Part shown: positions 1 through 12,200 of the stretch, one piece after another
Layout of the letters: the number at the start of each line of letters is the position of its first letter
Numbering within the stretch: the stretch's first letter is position 1
Made by a program: the position numbers and the translations under genes
Source of the DNA: Symsagittifera roscoffensis
Lineage: Eukaryota > Xenacoelomorpha > Acoela > Convolutidae
Reading direction: 5' to 3'
DNA: 64,000 bases
Assembly (NCBI RefSeq): GCF_963678635.1
Contig: NC_087062.1
Span: forward strand, 32,773,651 to 32,837,650
The notes under the pieces: generated by a model
Database searches by the model: none
What the model saw: the letters and a program-made list of their open reading frames with translations, nothing else
What the model was told of the DNA's origin: nothing

Positions 1-1670
1 GCTTCATAGAACGAATAGGTTCTATGAAAAAGTTACTTGCTAAAAAGTTACTTTTAGCAAGTTTTTCAAGCTTTGAAAATTTGTAAAAATTTTCAAGTTG
101 TTTTATAGAGCGAATTAAAAATTGCAAAAAAGTAAAGTTTTTCTAGGCAAATTAAGTTTTCCTTAGTGAGCCAGCTATTCAAGCTGTGAAATGAAATAAA
201 TCAAGCTACTTCACAGAGCGAACTGGTTCGCAAAAAACTCAATTTCTTCTTTTCAAGCTATATAAACAATTTCCAACTTTTAAACAGTTATTGTATAGAC
301 TGATTTGGTTCACAAAAAATATTAGTTTTTCGAAGCAAACCATTAAGCTATGATACTTTGAATTATTTCCAGTTATTTTATAGACTGAAAAAATTCGCGA
401 AAAATTTAATTTTTTCTAGGCCAGCTGTTTAAGCTATGGAACTTTCAATAATTCAAGTTAGTTTAAAAAGTGAACCGGATGGCAAACTGTTTTTCTGTTG
501 AAGAATTTTAAGTGATTTCCAAGTTATTTCAAAAACCGAATCAATTTGCGAAATTTTTTCGAAGCAAGCAAATCAAGCTTTGAAACATTGAACTTTTGCA
601 GGTTATTTCGTGGACTAAATCGTTTCGCGAAAAGTTAAAAAATTTTCTAAGCAAGCTTTTCAAGCTATGAAACTTTAAAATATTTCAAGTTATTTCATGG
701 ACAGAATCGGTTCACAAAAAGATTCAAGTTTTCGAATGAAGCCATTCAAGTTATGAAACTTTGAAATATTGCAAGTAATTGCGTGGACTAAATCGGTTCG
801 CCAAAAGTTGAAAAAAATTTCTAAGCATCAATTAAAGATATGCAACTTTGAAATACTTCAAGTTATTTCATAAACCGAGTCAGTACGCGAGAAACTATAA
901 GTTTTCTAAGCAAGCTAAAAAAAATTGAATTGTTTCAATATATTTCGTAGATTGAATCTGTTCGCAAAGATTAAGTTTTTCTAAGCATTGTTTAAAGTCA
1001 TGCAACTTTGTAATATTTCAAGTTATTTCAAAAACCGGATCAGTTCGCGAAATTTTTTTTCGAAGCAAGCAAATTAAGCTATGAAACTTTGAGCTTTTTC
1101 AGGTTATTTCGTGGACTAAATTGGTTTGCCAAATATTAAAAAATTTTCTAAGCAAGCTTTTCAAGCTATGAAACTTTGAAATATTTCAAGTAATTTCATA
1201 GACAGAATCGGTTCACAAAAAACTTCAAGTTTTCGAAGCAAGCCATTCAAGTTATGAAACTTTGAAATATTGCAAGTAATTTCGTGGACTAAATCGGTTC
1301 GCCAAAAGTTAAAAAATTTTCTAAGCAAGCTTTTCAAGCTATGAAACTTTGAAAAATTTCAAGTTATATCATAGACAGAAACGGTTCATAAAAAGCATCA
1401 AGTTTTCGAAGCACGCCATTCAAGTTATGAAACTTTGAAATACTGCAAGTAATTTTGTGGATAAATCGGTTCGCGAAAAGTTCAACTTTTTTCTAAGCAA
1501 GCTTTTCAAGCTATGAAACTTTGATTTTTTCAAGTTATTTCAAAGATTGAATCGGTTCGCGAACAATTTAAGTTTTTCTTAGCAAGCTTCTGAGGCTACG
1601 AAACTTTGAAATATAACACGTTCTTTGCTACACTGAATCGGTTCGCAAAAATCTTTAAGTTTTTTGAAAC
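1..1670. repeat. Satellite A, array 1 (about 85-bp monomers)
   Basis: Contiguous monomers share CAAGCTATGAAACTTTGAAA, then a stretch like CAAGTTATTTCATAGAC, then a GAATCGGTTCGC-type segment and AAGTTTTTCTAAGCAAGC. Neighbouring copies start at about 1163, 1248, 1336, 1421 and 1507, giving an 85-88 bp period. From about 640 to 1560 two monomer types alternate (AAGCTTTTCAAGCTATG and AGCCATTCAAGTTATG), making a dimer of roughly 172 bp. Monomers near the window edge are more diverged. Non-coding; the array is cut by the window start. Confidence 0.88.
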
Positions 1671-1678
1671 AAGCTACA

Positions 1679-2060
1679 AAACATCCCCCCACACGCCATA
1701 TAAAGTACAAAGTGAGAGATTTCGCTCCTAGTAACAAATCAATTATGGAAAATTTACTTCCTTTAACCAATTTGGAACAATTTCTAGGACGGATTAAATC
1801 TGCACTGACGCGTTAATAGCGCGAAATATATCGCGCGTTAATTGTCCCAAAATGGCCGAAATTGCAACCTTCAAACCTTCACAAAAAAGATCAAAGGTAA
1901 AACATCTTTTCAAATTAACTCAGGACAACAATTCCTTTGAATGATATAAGCAAACTCCGTCAACAATGGCTAGTTAAAATGTCGAAGTTTGTCTGAAGAA
2001 AAAAACCACACCGAGCACAAATATTCCGTTACTTTCGTTACAAGTCGGAAAAATAAACAT
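1679..2060. repeat. Dispersed repeat P, copy 1
   Basis: About 380 bp, nearly collinear with 32444-32815 and 42480-42838. Conserved blocks include AACAAATCAATTATGG, CCAATTTGGAAC, GACGGATTAAATCT, a CpG-rich core GCGCGAAATATATCGCGCG, and CGTTACTTTCGTTAC near the right end. No ORF is conserved, so it is probably a non-autonomous element. Flanking target-site duplications were not recognised. Confidence 0.75.
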
Positions 2061-3196
2061 ATCCACATTCAAAAGGAGGGGCAAAACACATTTTTAGAAC
2101 CGAACACTTATCTCTGCTTGATTGTGAAACTTCACATTTCAACTTGAAATTGGTTTATGCTTAAGAGACATCACTGCTCATTTACCTCATTGTTTTTTTG
2201 AACTAATATTCAGAAATATAATATTCCGTTATACAAAGTCTGTAATGATCATATGCTAAAATTTCTCATTTTATTTCTAGGATGAGAAGAAATCTGAAAA
2301 ACAATACCAAATAAGATGGCCTACCTAAAGTATCAAGAATAGTTAAAACTAGTAGAAACATGTAAACAACATTCATTTCAATTCAGAACTCGTCCGTTTT
2401 TGGACACTGGTAAGGACACGCACAGAATAACTCCTTCCTTCAAAGCGGTCGTTAAATTGAAATTGCCCGTTTTCAAGTCTCCTCTCTTTATGGTAATGAG
2501 TCATTCATCCAAGTTGCTAACTCGATTACTCAGTCATAAAATACACTTTGAAAAATTCACATACCTTCTGCACTGAAAAAAAAACTAGCATCAAAGCAGT
2601 CCGAGAAAATATCCAGTACTTTTTTAAAACGTGATAGACTTAACTCAAATAAGCAGCGCAGTGCCATGCTTAATCTGAAGATAAATTTGGGCGAACATGA
2701 TTTTGTAATGTCCTTTTTTAAATAAAACTACCAAGGCTTGTTAGAAAATTTCAAGTTGCCTGACGTATTAATCGGGGAAATTTGCGCAGTTCATCTAAAA
2801 GAAAAAGAATTGAACTGCTTCAAAACCTAGCCTTGAAAATGTCAACATATAGCATTTGTGAGATAAGACTGATAAAACAATGATAAACTTTTTCAAGTCC
2901 TGAATTAATTCGCTAAACTTTTTAGCTGAACTATTCCAACGAGGCTACTGTGATTAAAGCTGAAGTTTATTACCAACCCCTTCGCAAAACTTTTAATCTA
3001 TTTCAAGCACTCTTGCCATGTGGAAACTTCATGGGACAATTTTCAAGCCAGCTGTTCAAACGATGTAATATATTTCGACACCATGAATTAGTTAACCAAA
3101 ACGAGTTGAAATTTTTCATAAATTGAAATGATTTACAGAAGTCAAAAACTTGTAAGAAAGCTACGAATAGATGAAGCTTTGACAATTATTAAATTG
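2061..3196. other. AT-rich stretch without a recognisable gene
   Basis: Only short chance ORFs. Phrases such as TAGTTAAAACTAG and poly-A tracts recur, but nothing matches a family I can name. Confidence 0.5.
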
Positions 3197-4965
3197 AACT
3201 AGCATGTAACGCACCTCCGGTGCTTCGAATTTATGGCAACTCATAAAAACGGCATATATTGGAAATAATATTTGCATCCTTTGAGTGTACTCTGACATAA
3301 CCCAAGTATTACACAGGGTTGGTAATTTCAAATTTTGTATTTTTTTTTAGTTTTTTTTTATTCAAATTTTGAAAATCCATACAATTTTGTGATTTTTTTT
3401 TATATCAGTTCAGTGAAAATTTTTAAAATGACAGAAAAACGTCACATCTCGAAAACTAAAAGCAATTGAACAGTCGCATTTAGACGCAAGATTTGCAACT
3501 TCTGAGAGTGTTCACAACAGTCAACTACGGGGTCGGGAACTTCAAATTTTGAGAAAATTCAAATTGAAGTTTACTAATTTTATTTTTGAAAAAATCAAGG
3601 AAAGTGCCATATCCCAAAAACTACAAAAAATTGAGCACTCATATTTGGGTGCAAGATTCGCAACCCCTGAGAGTACTCTGACAGCCCCTAACTTCAGGGT
3701 TAGGAATTCCATAAATTTTGAAAAAACTTAGGTTTTCTGAAATTTTTTTGAAAAAATCATAAAAACGTCATATCTCAAAAACTACAAGGATATGAGCAGT
3801 CATACTTAAAGGAAAAACTCGCAACCCTTGGGAGTGCCCTGATAAAACATCAGATGGGAACATAAGAACATTTTCAAATCTAAGTTCTTTGAACAATTAA
3901 GAAAAACACTACAAACGTCACATCTCGGAAATAAAAAGCATTAGAGCAGTCGCATTTGGACGCAACACAGCAACATGACACTCCTAAGAGTACCCTCACA
4001 ATACCCAACTACAAGTTTGAGAATTTCAAATCCTTTAAACTTTTTCTAATCCAAGTTTTCTGAAAAATTAAAAAGAAATCACGAAAACTACCAGGATTGG
4101 AGCAGTCATATTTGGAGGCGGGATACGCAACCCCTGAGAGTACTCTGACAGCCCCCATTACAGAAATGGGAATTTCAAACTTTGAAAAAAAATTAAACTT
4201 AAGTTTTCTGAAAACCTTTTGAAAAAATCTTGAAAAACGTCATATCTCGAAAAGTACAAGGATTTGAGCAGTCACATTTGGAGGAAAAAATCGCAACTCC
4301 TGTTAGTACCCTGACAGAGCCTCACTATAGAGATGAGAACTTCAAATTTTGTGAATTTTTCTATATCTATGTTCTTTGAAAAACTTCGAAAAATCCTGAA
4401 AAACGTCATATCTCCAAAAAAACAAGGATTTGAGCAGTCATATTCAGAGGCAAGAGTCGCGAGCCCCGAGAGTACCCTCACAATTTCCAATAACAGGATT
4501 GAGAACTTTTTCGAATTTTTAAAATCTGTTTTTTTTGGAAATTTTTGAAAAAATCACAAAAAACGTCATATCTCGAAAACTAAAAGGATTTGAGAAGTGA
4601 GATTTGGAGGCAAAATTCGCAACCCATGAGAGTACCCTGACAGCACCCAACTACAGGGTTGAGAATTTCACATTTTGTAAAAAAAAAATCGTATCTCGTA
4701 AACTAAAATTGCCGTATCTCGTAAACTAAAAAGATTTGGTAACTCAAATATGGAGGCCAAAATTGCAACACCTGGGGAAGCTCTGAGAGCATCCTAATAT
4801 TGGGTTGCTAATTTCGAACTGGGTAAAATAAACATTGAAATTAAACTGGAAAATCGAAAAAAAAATCTTAACCATTGAAATATACGATATAGCTTAAACA
4901 TGCATAAATAATACGTTGAAAAAGCTTAATCACAGCGAGATAGTGAAGTCCGCATTCAAATATAT
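3197..4965. repeat. Satellite B element 1 (head, monomers, tail)
   Basis: Starts with a head containing GCACCTCCGGTG and GGCATATATTGG, also present at 4979 and 6347. About nine monomers of roughly 160-180 bp follow. Each has ACGTCATATCTCGAAAACTA, GATTTGAGCAGTCATATTTG, GGCAAGATTCGCAACCCCTG, AGAGTACTCTGACAG and AACTACAGGGTTGGGAATTT. It closes with a tail containing CGATATAGCTTAAACATGC and GCGAGATAGTGAAG. Short ORFs within it are translations of the repeat and are not genes. Confidence 0.88.
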
Positions 4966-6335
4966 AACTAAGGTTTACTGCACCTCCGGTGTTTCGAAAA
5001 TTTTCGACAACTCATGAAAAACCGCATATATTGGAAACAACATCTGCAAACTTTTAGTGTACTCTGACTGCACCCAATTACAGGGTTGGTAATTTCGAAC
5101 TTTTTAATTCCCATTTTGAAAGCGTCATCTCGAAAACTTAATGGGCCTCTGAACAAAATTGGAGGCCAGATTTGCAAACACTGAGAGTCCCTGAGAGCAC
5201 CCTACTATAGGGTTAGGAATTCGAAATTTTGTGAATTTTAAGTTTCCCGAAAAAAAAAAACGTCTTATCTCGGAAACTAAAAGGATTCGAGCATTCATAA
5301 AAAGAGACAATATTTGAGATGCCTGGGTGTACGCTGACAATAAGGTTGTATCTTCATCAATTTAGTAGTTTCAATTTTTTTTGTATTTCTTTGTATATAA
5401 GTTCTTTTAGAAATTTTGAAAAAATCAAAAAACGTCAGATCTCAGAAACTAAAAGCATTTGAGCAGGCGTGTTTAGCAGTCGCATGTGGCAAGATTTGCA
5501 ACTATTTAGAGTACCCCCGACAACACCGAACTATAGCGTTGGGAATTTCAAATTTTGAAAAATAATTAATTTGAACTTTCTGAAAATTTTGAAAAAATCA
5601 GGAAAACATCACATCTAGAAAACTACAAATAATTGAGCAGTCTTATTTGGAGGCAAGATTCGCAATCCTTGAGAGTACTCTGACAGGACCTAACTACAGG
5701 GTTCGGTAATTCAGATTTAAAAAAAAATAATTTAAGTTTTCTGGAAATTTTTGAAAAATTCACAAAAAACGTCATATCTCGAAAACTACAAAGAATTGAC
5801 CAGTCATATTTGGAGGCAAGATTCGCAATCCTATTAATACTCTGACAGTACCCAACTACAGGGTTGGGAATTTTAGATTCTTAAACAATAAAAACTGAAG
5901 TTTTCTGAAAAATTTTGAAAAAATCACAAAAAATGTCATGTATCGAAAACTACAAGAATTTGAGCAGTCACATTTGGAGTCAAGACTCGCAATCCCCGAT
6001 AGTACGCTGACAGTACTCATCTACAGGGTTGCGAACTTCTAGTTTTGTAAATTAAGTTTTGTAAATTATTTTTTCAAGTTTTGTAAATTTATCGTCTTAT
6101 CTCGTTAACTAAAATGTTTCGCGCATTCAAAATTAGAGAACAAATTCGCAACCCCTAATTCGATATTGCGCTGCTTTATTTAAACTCTGTTAAATAACTA
6201 CTAAAACCGAATTGGAAAATCGAAAAAAATTCTTAACCATTGCAAAATACGAAATAGCTTAAACATGCAAAAATAATACATTGAAAAAAAACCTTAACCA
6301 CGGCGAGATAGTGAAGCCCACATTTAAATAGATAA
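4966..6335. repeat. Satellite B element 2
   Basis: Second head-to-tail element of the same design, about 1.37 kb from head to head, with its tail at about 6230-6335. The 4.18-kb duplication starts inside this element at about 5066, so its head is absent from the second duplicate. Confidence 0.85.
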
Positions 6336-7900
6336 CTAGGGTTTACCGCACCTCCGGTGTTTTGAAAATTTTCGACAACTCATGAAAAACCGCATATATT
6401 GGAAACAACATCTGCAAACTTTTAGTGTACTCTGACTGCACCCAATTACAGGGTTGGTAATTTCGAACTTTTTAATTCCCATTTTGAAAGCGTCATCTCG
6501 AAAACTTAATGGAACTCTGGAGAAATTTGGAGGCCAGATTTGCAACCACTGAGAGTCCCTGAGAGCACCCTACTATAGGGTTAGGAATTCAAAATTTTGT
6601 GATTTTTTTTAAAACTAAGTTTCCCGAAAAAAAAACGTCTTATCTTAAACTAAAAGGATTCGAGCATTCAAAAAAGATACAGTATTTGAGACACCTGGGT
6701 GTACGCTGACAATAAGGTTTTATCTTCATCAAGTTAGTAGTTTCAATTTTTTTGTATTTCTTTGTATATAAGTTCTTTGAGAAGTTTTGAAAAAATCAAA
6801 AAACGTCAAATCTCAGAAACTAAAAGCAATTGAGCAGGCGCGTTTGGCAGTCGCATGTGGCAAGATTTGCAACTATTTAGAGTACCCCCGACAACACCGA
6901 ACTATAGCGTTGGGAATTTCAAATTTTGAAAAATAATTAATTTGAACTTTCTGAAAATTTTGAAAAAATCAGGAAAACATCACATCTAGAAAACTACAAA
7001 TAATTGAGCAGTCATATTTGGAGGCAAGATTCGCAATCCTTGAGAGTACTCTGACAGGACCTAACTACAGGGTTCGGTAATTCAGTTTTTTAAAAAATAA
7101 AAATTTAAGTTTTCTGGAATTTTTGAAAAAATCACAAAAAACGTCATATCTCGAAAACTACAAACAATTGAACAGTCGTATTTGGAGGCAAGATTCGCAA
7201 TCTTTGAGAGTAATCTGACAGGACCAAACTACAGGGTTGGGAATTTCAGATTTTGCGAAAAAAAATTAATTTAATTTTTCTGAAAAATTTTGAAAAATCA
7301 CAAAAAACGTCCTCTCTCGAAAACTACAAGGATTTGAGCAGTCATAATTTGAGGCAAGATTCGAATCCTTGATAGTACTTCAACACTACCCAACTACAGG
7401 GTTGGAAATTTCAGATTTTTAAAAAATCATGATAATTTAAGTTTTCTGGAAATTTTTGAAAAAATCAAAAAAAAATGTCATATATCGAAAACTACAAGAA
7501 TTTGTGCAGTCATATTTGGAGTCAAGACTCGCAATCCCTGATAATACGCTGACAGTACTCAGCTACAGGGTTGGGAACTTCAAGTTTTGTAAATTATTTT
7601 TTCAAGTATTGTAAATTTATCGTCTTATCTCGTTAACTAAAATGATTCGGGCATTCAAAATTGGAGGCCAAATTCGCAACCCTTAATTCGATTTTGGGCT
7701 GCTTTATTTAAACTCGGTTAAAAAACTACTAAAACCGAATTGGAAAATCGAAAAAAAAATTCTTAACCATCGCAATATACGATATAGCTTAAACATGCAA
7801 AAATAATACGTTGAAAAAGCTTAAACATGGCGAGATAGTGAAGCCCGCATTTAAATATATAATCGATAGATATATAGATAGTTAGATAGATAATAGATTA
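6336..7900. repeat. Satellite B element 3 with GATA-type microsatellite end
   Basis: Third element. Its tail at 7740-7860 (CGATATAGCTTAAACATGC, then GCGAGATAGTGAAGCCCGC) runs into an imperfect GATA/TAGA microsatellite at about 7862-7900. That abuts the foldback element starting at 7901. Confidence 0.85.
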
Positions 7901-8457
7901 ATGAATTAAATTGAAGAGCAAAAAATCATCATTTTTTGCCAACGAAACTACTCAATGGTTGTACCATAGAAATGTTCACGTTGTTTCGATAGGTTTTGAT
8001 AGTTTGGTTCGGAACGCAAACATTATTTTGAAGCCAAGTAGTAAAAAATAAAAAAAATACTTCACAAATTTCATTGAAAACTTTTCGTGGTTCGCAAAAG
8101 ACTTGAAAACTTTTCCTGGTTCGCATAAAACAAAGCTTTCAGGCAAATTTCGCAAAAGGTATTACATACCATTGTTGAATTTGAATTTTCGGAATGACGT
8201 ATTTGAATCGCAAATGGTATGTTATATCTTTTGCGAAATTTGCCCGAAAGCTTTGTTTTATGCGAACCACGAAAAGTTTTCAATGAAATTTGTGAAGTAT
8301 TTTTTTAATTTTTTTTCTACTTGGCTTCAAAATAATGTTTGCGTTCCGAACCAAACTATCAAAACCTATCGAAACAACGTGAACGTTTCTATGGTACAAC
8401 CATTGAGTAGTTTCGTTGGCAAAAAATGATGATTTTTTGCTCGCCAATTTAATTCAT
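7901..8457. mobile_element. Foldback / long-inverted-repeat element, copy 1
   Basis: Nearly the whole element is one palindrome. The left arm 7901-8175 (starts ATGAATTAAATTGAAGAGC) pairs with the right arm 8212-8457 (ends GCTCGCCAATTTAATTCAT) around a loop of about 36 bp. The left arm is longer because it has a direct repeat of AAAACTTTTC-TGGTTCGCA. Long ORFs on both strands (for example 8103-8429) arise from the inverted symmetry and have no recognisable domain. The insertion sits beside a GATA microsatellite; a clear target-site duplication is not visible. Confidence 0.85.
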
Positions 8458-9245
8458 GTAAATTTAAAATTATTAACCTGTAAAATGTATAACTGTTGTT
8501 CGTTCATAAAATGATCAAAACCGAAATTCAAATTGAACACATAAAGTTTAAACAACAATTCAATTCTTAACCATTGGACCATTCTTAACTATTGAAAACG
8601 CCATGTCAACATAATTTAAAAAAATTAACCGTCTCAACAAAGAACGTTTACGATTACTAAACGCCTACTGAAATGGAAAAGACTCTCCCAGAGTTGGTGA
8701 AACCATTAGCGATAAAAAAACCAGGGCGTATATAATTGTGTAAAGAGACCAAAAGTCTTTATTTCGTGGGGAAACCAAAATCGGAAACATTGATGAGTAC
8801 ATAGCAGAGTGTGTAGTCTCTCTCCCTGTTGGAAGCCAATAGCCTCATTACCATTCAGAAACTAAAAACTAATTTGAGAAGACGAGTGCCAAATGAAAGC
8901 GTGTAGCCATTGTTATTGAAGACACAGGCCATTGCTATTGATGGACTTGCTCACTGGCATTTACTTTAAAATTAAGTAAAGACGCTCCGATTTGCCGACA
9001 TAAAGTTGAAAACAAAATTGACCGAAAAGAAAACACCGAGTAATTCATGGGTGCAATTGTCGTAAGCGCAATGAGAATTTGAGGTTGGGTGCAATATTCA
9101 AACAAAAAAGTTTTCGGAGGAGAGGAGCTCTGAAATGACAGCGCCCTTACCGTTTCAAATAGTCAGACAGTGGCCAAAAAGTGACAGTATGAGCTGCATA
9201 TCATAGAACATTGGAAATGCGCGGTTTTCATTTAAAAGGGGAGTA
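8458..9245. other. Low-repeat stretch inside duplication unit 1
   Basis: No gene seen. It has a short stretch of more balanced composition around 8820-9060 but no convincing open frame or motif. It is copied at about 12637-13424. Confidence 0.45.
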
Positions 9246-12200
9246 GACTGCACCCAATTACAGGGTTGGTAATTTCGAACTTTTTAATTCCCATTTTGAA
9301 AGCGTCATCTCGAAAACTTAATGGGCCTCTGAACAAAATTGGAGGCCAGATTTGCAAACACTGAGAGTCCCTGAGAGCACCCTACTATAGGGTTAGGAAT
9401 TCGAAATTTTGTGAATTTTAAGTTTCCCGAAAAAAAAACGTCTTATCTCGGAAACTAAAAGGATTCGAGCATTCATAAAAAGAGACAATATTTGAGATGC
9501 CTGGGTGTACGCTGACAATAAGGTTGTATCTTCATCAATTTAGTAGTTTCAATTTTTTTTGTATTTCTTTGTATATAAGTTCTTTTAGAAATTTTGAAAA
9601 AATCAAAAAACGTCAGATCTCAGAAACTAAAAGCATTTGAGCAGGCGCGTTTAGCAGTCGCATGTGGCAAGATTTGCAACTATTTAGAGTACCCCCGACA
9701 ACACCGAACTATAGCGTTGGGAATTTCAAATTTTGAAAAATAATTAATTTGAACTTTCTGAAAATTTTGAAAAAATCAGGAAAACATCACATCTAGAAAA
9801 CTACAAATAATTGAGCAGTCATATTTGGAGGCAAGATTCGCAATCCTTGAGAGTACTCTGACAGGACCTAACTACAGGGTTCGGTAATTCAGATTTAAAA
9901 AAAAAAAATTTAAGTTTTCTGGAAATTTTTGAAAAAGTCACAAAAAACGTCATATCTCGAAAACTACAAAGAATTGACCAGTCATATTTGGAGGCAAGAT
10001 TCGCAATCCTATTAATACTCTGACAGTACCCAACTACAGGGTTGGGAATTTTAGATTCTTAAACAATAAAAACTGAAGTTTTCTGAAAAATTTTGAAAAA
10101 ATCACAAAAAATGTCATGTATCGAAAACTACAAGAATTTGAGCAGTCACATTTGGAGTCAAGACTCGCAATCCCCGATAGTACGCTGACAGTACTCATCT
10201 ACAGGGTTGCGAACTTCTAGTTTTGTAAATTAAGTTTTGTAAATTATTTTTTCAAGTTTTGTAAATTTATCGTCTTATCTCGTTAACTAAAATGTTTCGC
10301 GCATTCAAAATTAGAGAACAAATTCGCACCCCCTAATTCGATATTGCGCTGCTTTATTTAAACTCGGTTAAATAACTACTAAAACCGAATTGGAAAATCG
10401 AAAAAAATTCTTAACCATTGCAAAATACGAAATAGCTTAAACATGCAAAAATAATACATTGAAAAAAAACCTTAACCACGGCGAGATAGTGAAGCCCACA
10501 TTTAAATAGATAACTAGGGTTTACCGCACCTCCGGTGTTTTGAAAATTTTCGACAACTCATGAAAAACCGCATATATTGGAAACAACATCTGCAAGCTTT
10601 TAGTGTACTCTGACTGCACCCAATTACAGGGTTGGTAATTTCGAACTTTTTAATTCCCATTTTGAAAGCGTCATCTCGAAAACTTAATGGAACTCTGGAG
10701 AAATTTGGAGGCCAGATTTGCAACCACTGAGAGTCCCTGAGAGCACCCTATTATAGGGTTAGGAATTCAAAATTTTGTGATTTTTTTTAAAACTAAGTTT
10801 CCCGAAAAAAAAAAACGTCTTATCTTAAACTAAAAGGATTCGAGCATTCAAAAAAGATACAGTATTTGAGACACCTGGGTGTACGCTGACAATAAGGTTT
10901 TATCTTCATCAAGTTAGTAGTTTCAATTTTTTTGTATTTCTTTGTATATAAGTTCTTTGAGAAGTTTTGAAAAAATCAAAAAACGTCAAATCTCAGAAAC
11001 TAAAAGCAATTGAGCAGGCGCGTTTGGCAGTCGCATGTGGCAAGATTTGCAACTATTTAGAGTACCCCCGACAACACCGAACTATAGCGTTGGGAATTTC
11101 AAATTTTGAAAAATAATTAATTTGAACTTTCTGAAAATTTTGAAAAAATCAGGAAAACATCACATCTAGAAAACTACAAATAATTGAGCAGTCATATTTG
11201 GAGGCAAGATTCGCAATCCTTGAGAGTACTCTGACAGGACCTAACTACAGGGTTCGGTAATTCAGTTTTTTAAAAAATAAAAATTTAAGTTTTCTGGAAT
11301 TTTTGAAAAAATCACAAAAAACGTCATATCTCGAAAACTACAAACAATTGAACAGTCGTATTTGGAGGCAAGATTCGCAATCTTTGAGAGTAATCTGACA
11401 GGACCAAACTACAGGGTTGGGAATTTCAGATTTTGCGATAAAAAATTAATTTAATTTTTCTGAAAAATTTTGAAAAATCACAAAAAACGTCCTCTCTCGA
11501 AAACTACAAGGATTTGAGCAGTCATAATTTGAGGCAAGATTCGAATCCTTGATAGTACTTCAACAGTACCCAACTACAGGGTTGGAAATTTCAGATTTTT
11601 AAAAAATCATGATAATTTAAGTTTTCTGGAAATTTTTGAAAAAATCAAAAAAAATGTCATATATCGAAAACTACAAGAATTTGTGCAGTCATATTTGGAG
11701 TCAAGACTCGCAATCCCTGATAATACGCTGACAGTACTCAGCTACAGGGTTGGGAACTTCAAGTTTTGTAAATTATTTTTTCAAGTATTGTAAATTTATC
11801 GTCGTATCTCGTTAACTAAAATGATTCGGGCATTCAAAATTGGAGGCCAAATTCGCAACCCTTAATTCGATTTTGGGCTGCTTCATTTAAACTCGGTTAA
11901 AAAACTACTAAAACCGAATTGGAAAATCGAAAAAAAAAATTCTTAACCATCGCAATATACGATATAGCTTAAACATGCAAAAATAATACGTTGAAAAAGC
12001 TTAAACATGGCGAGATAGTGAAGCCCGCATTTAAATATATAATCGATAGATATATAGATAGTTAGATAGATAATAGATTAATGAATTAAATTGAAGAGCA
12101 AAAAATCATCATTTTTTGCCAACGAAACTACTCAATGGTTGTACCATAGAAATGTTCACGTTGTTTCGATAGGTTTTGATAGTTTGGTTCGGAACGCAAA

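Larger units (their letters stand above)
5066..9245. repeat. 4.18-kb tandem duplication, unit 1
   Basis: Near-identical to 9246-13424 at an offset of 4180. It contains most of satellite B element 2, element 3, the foldback element and about 790 bp of non-repetitive DNA. The left breakpoint reads ctGActg, the right one gtaGAtaa and the central junction gtaGActg, so the junction shares GA. Differences between units are scattered substitutions and A/T-run length changes. Confidence 0.92.

Noticed and set aside
8103-8429. 108-residue ORF, with mirrored ORFs on the other strand
   Set aside because: It lies in a palindrome, so both strands give similar peptides. Its counterpart at 12283 is frameshifted by a T-run change.
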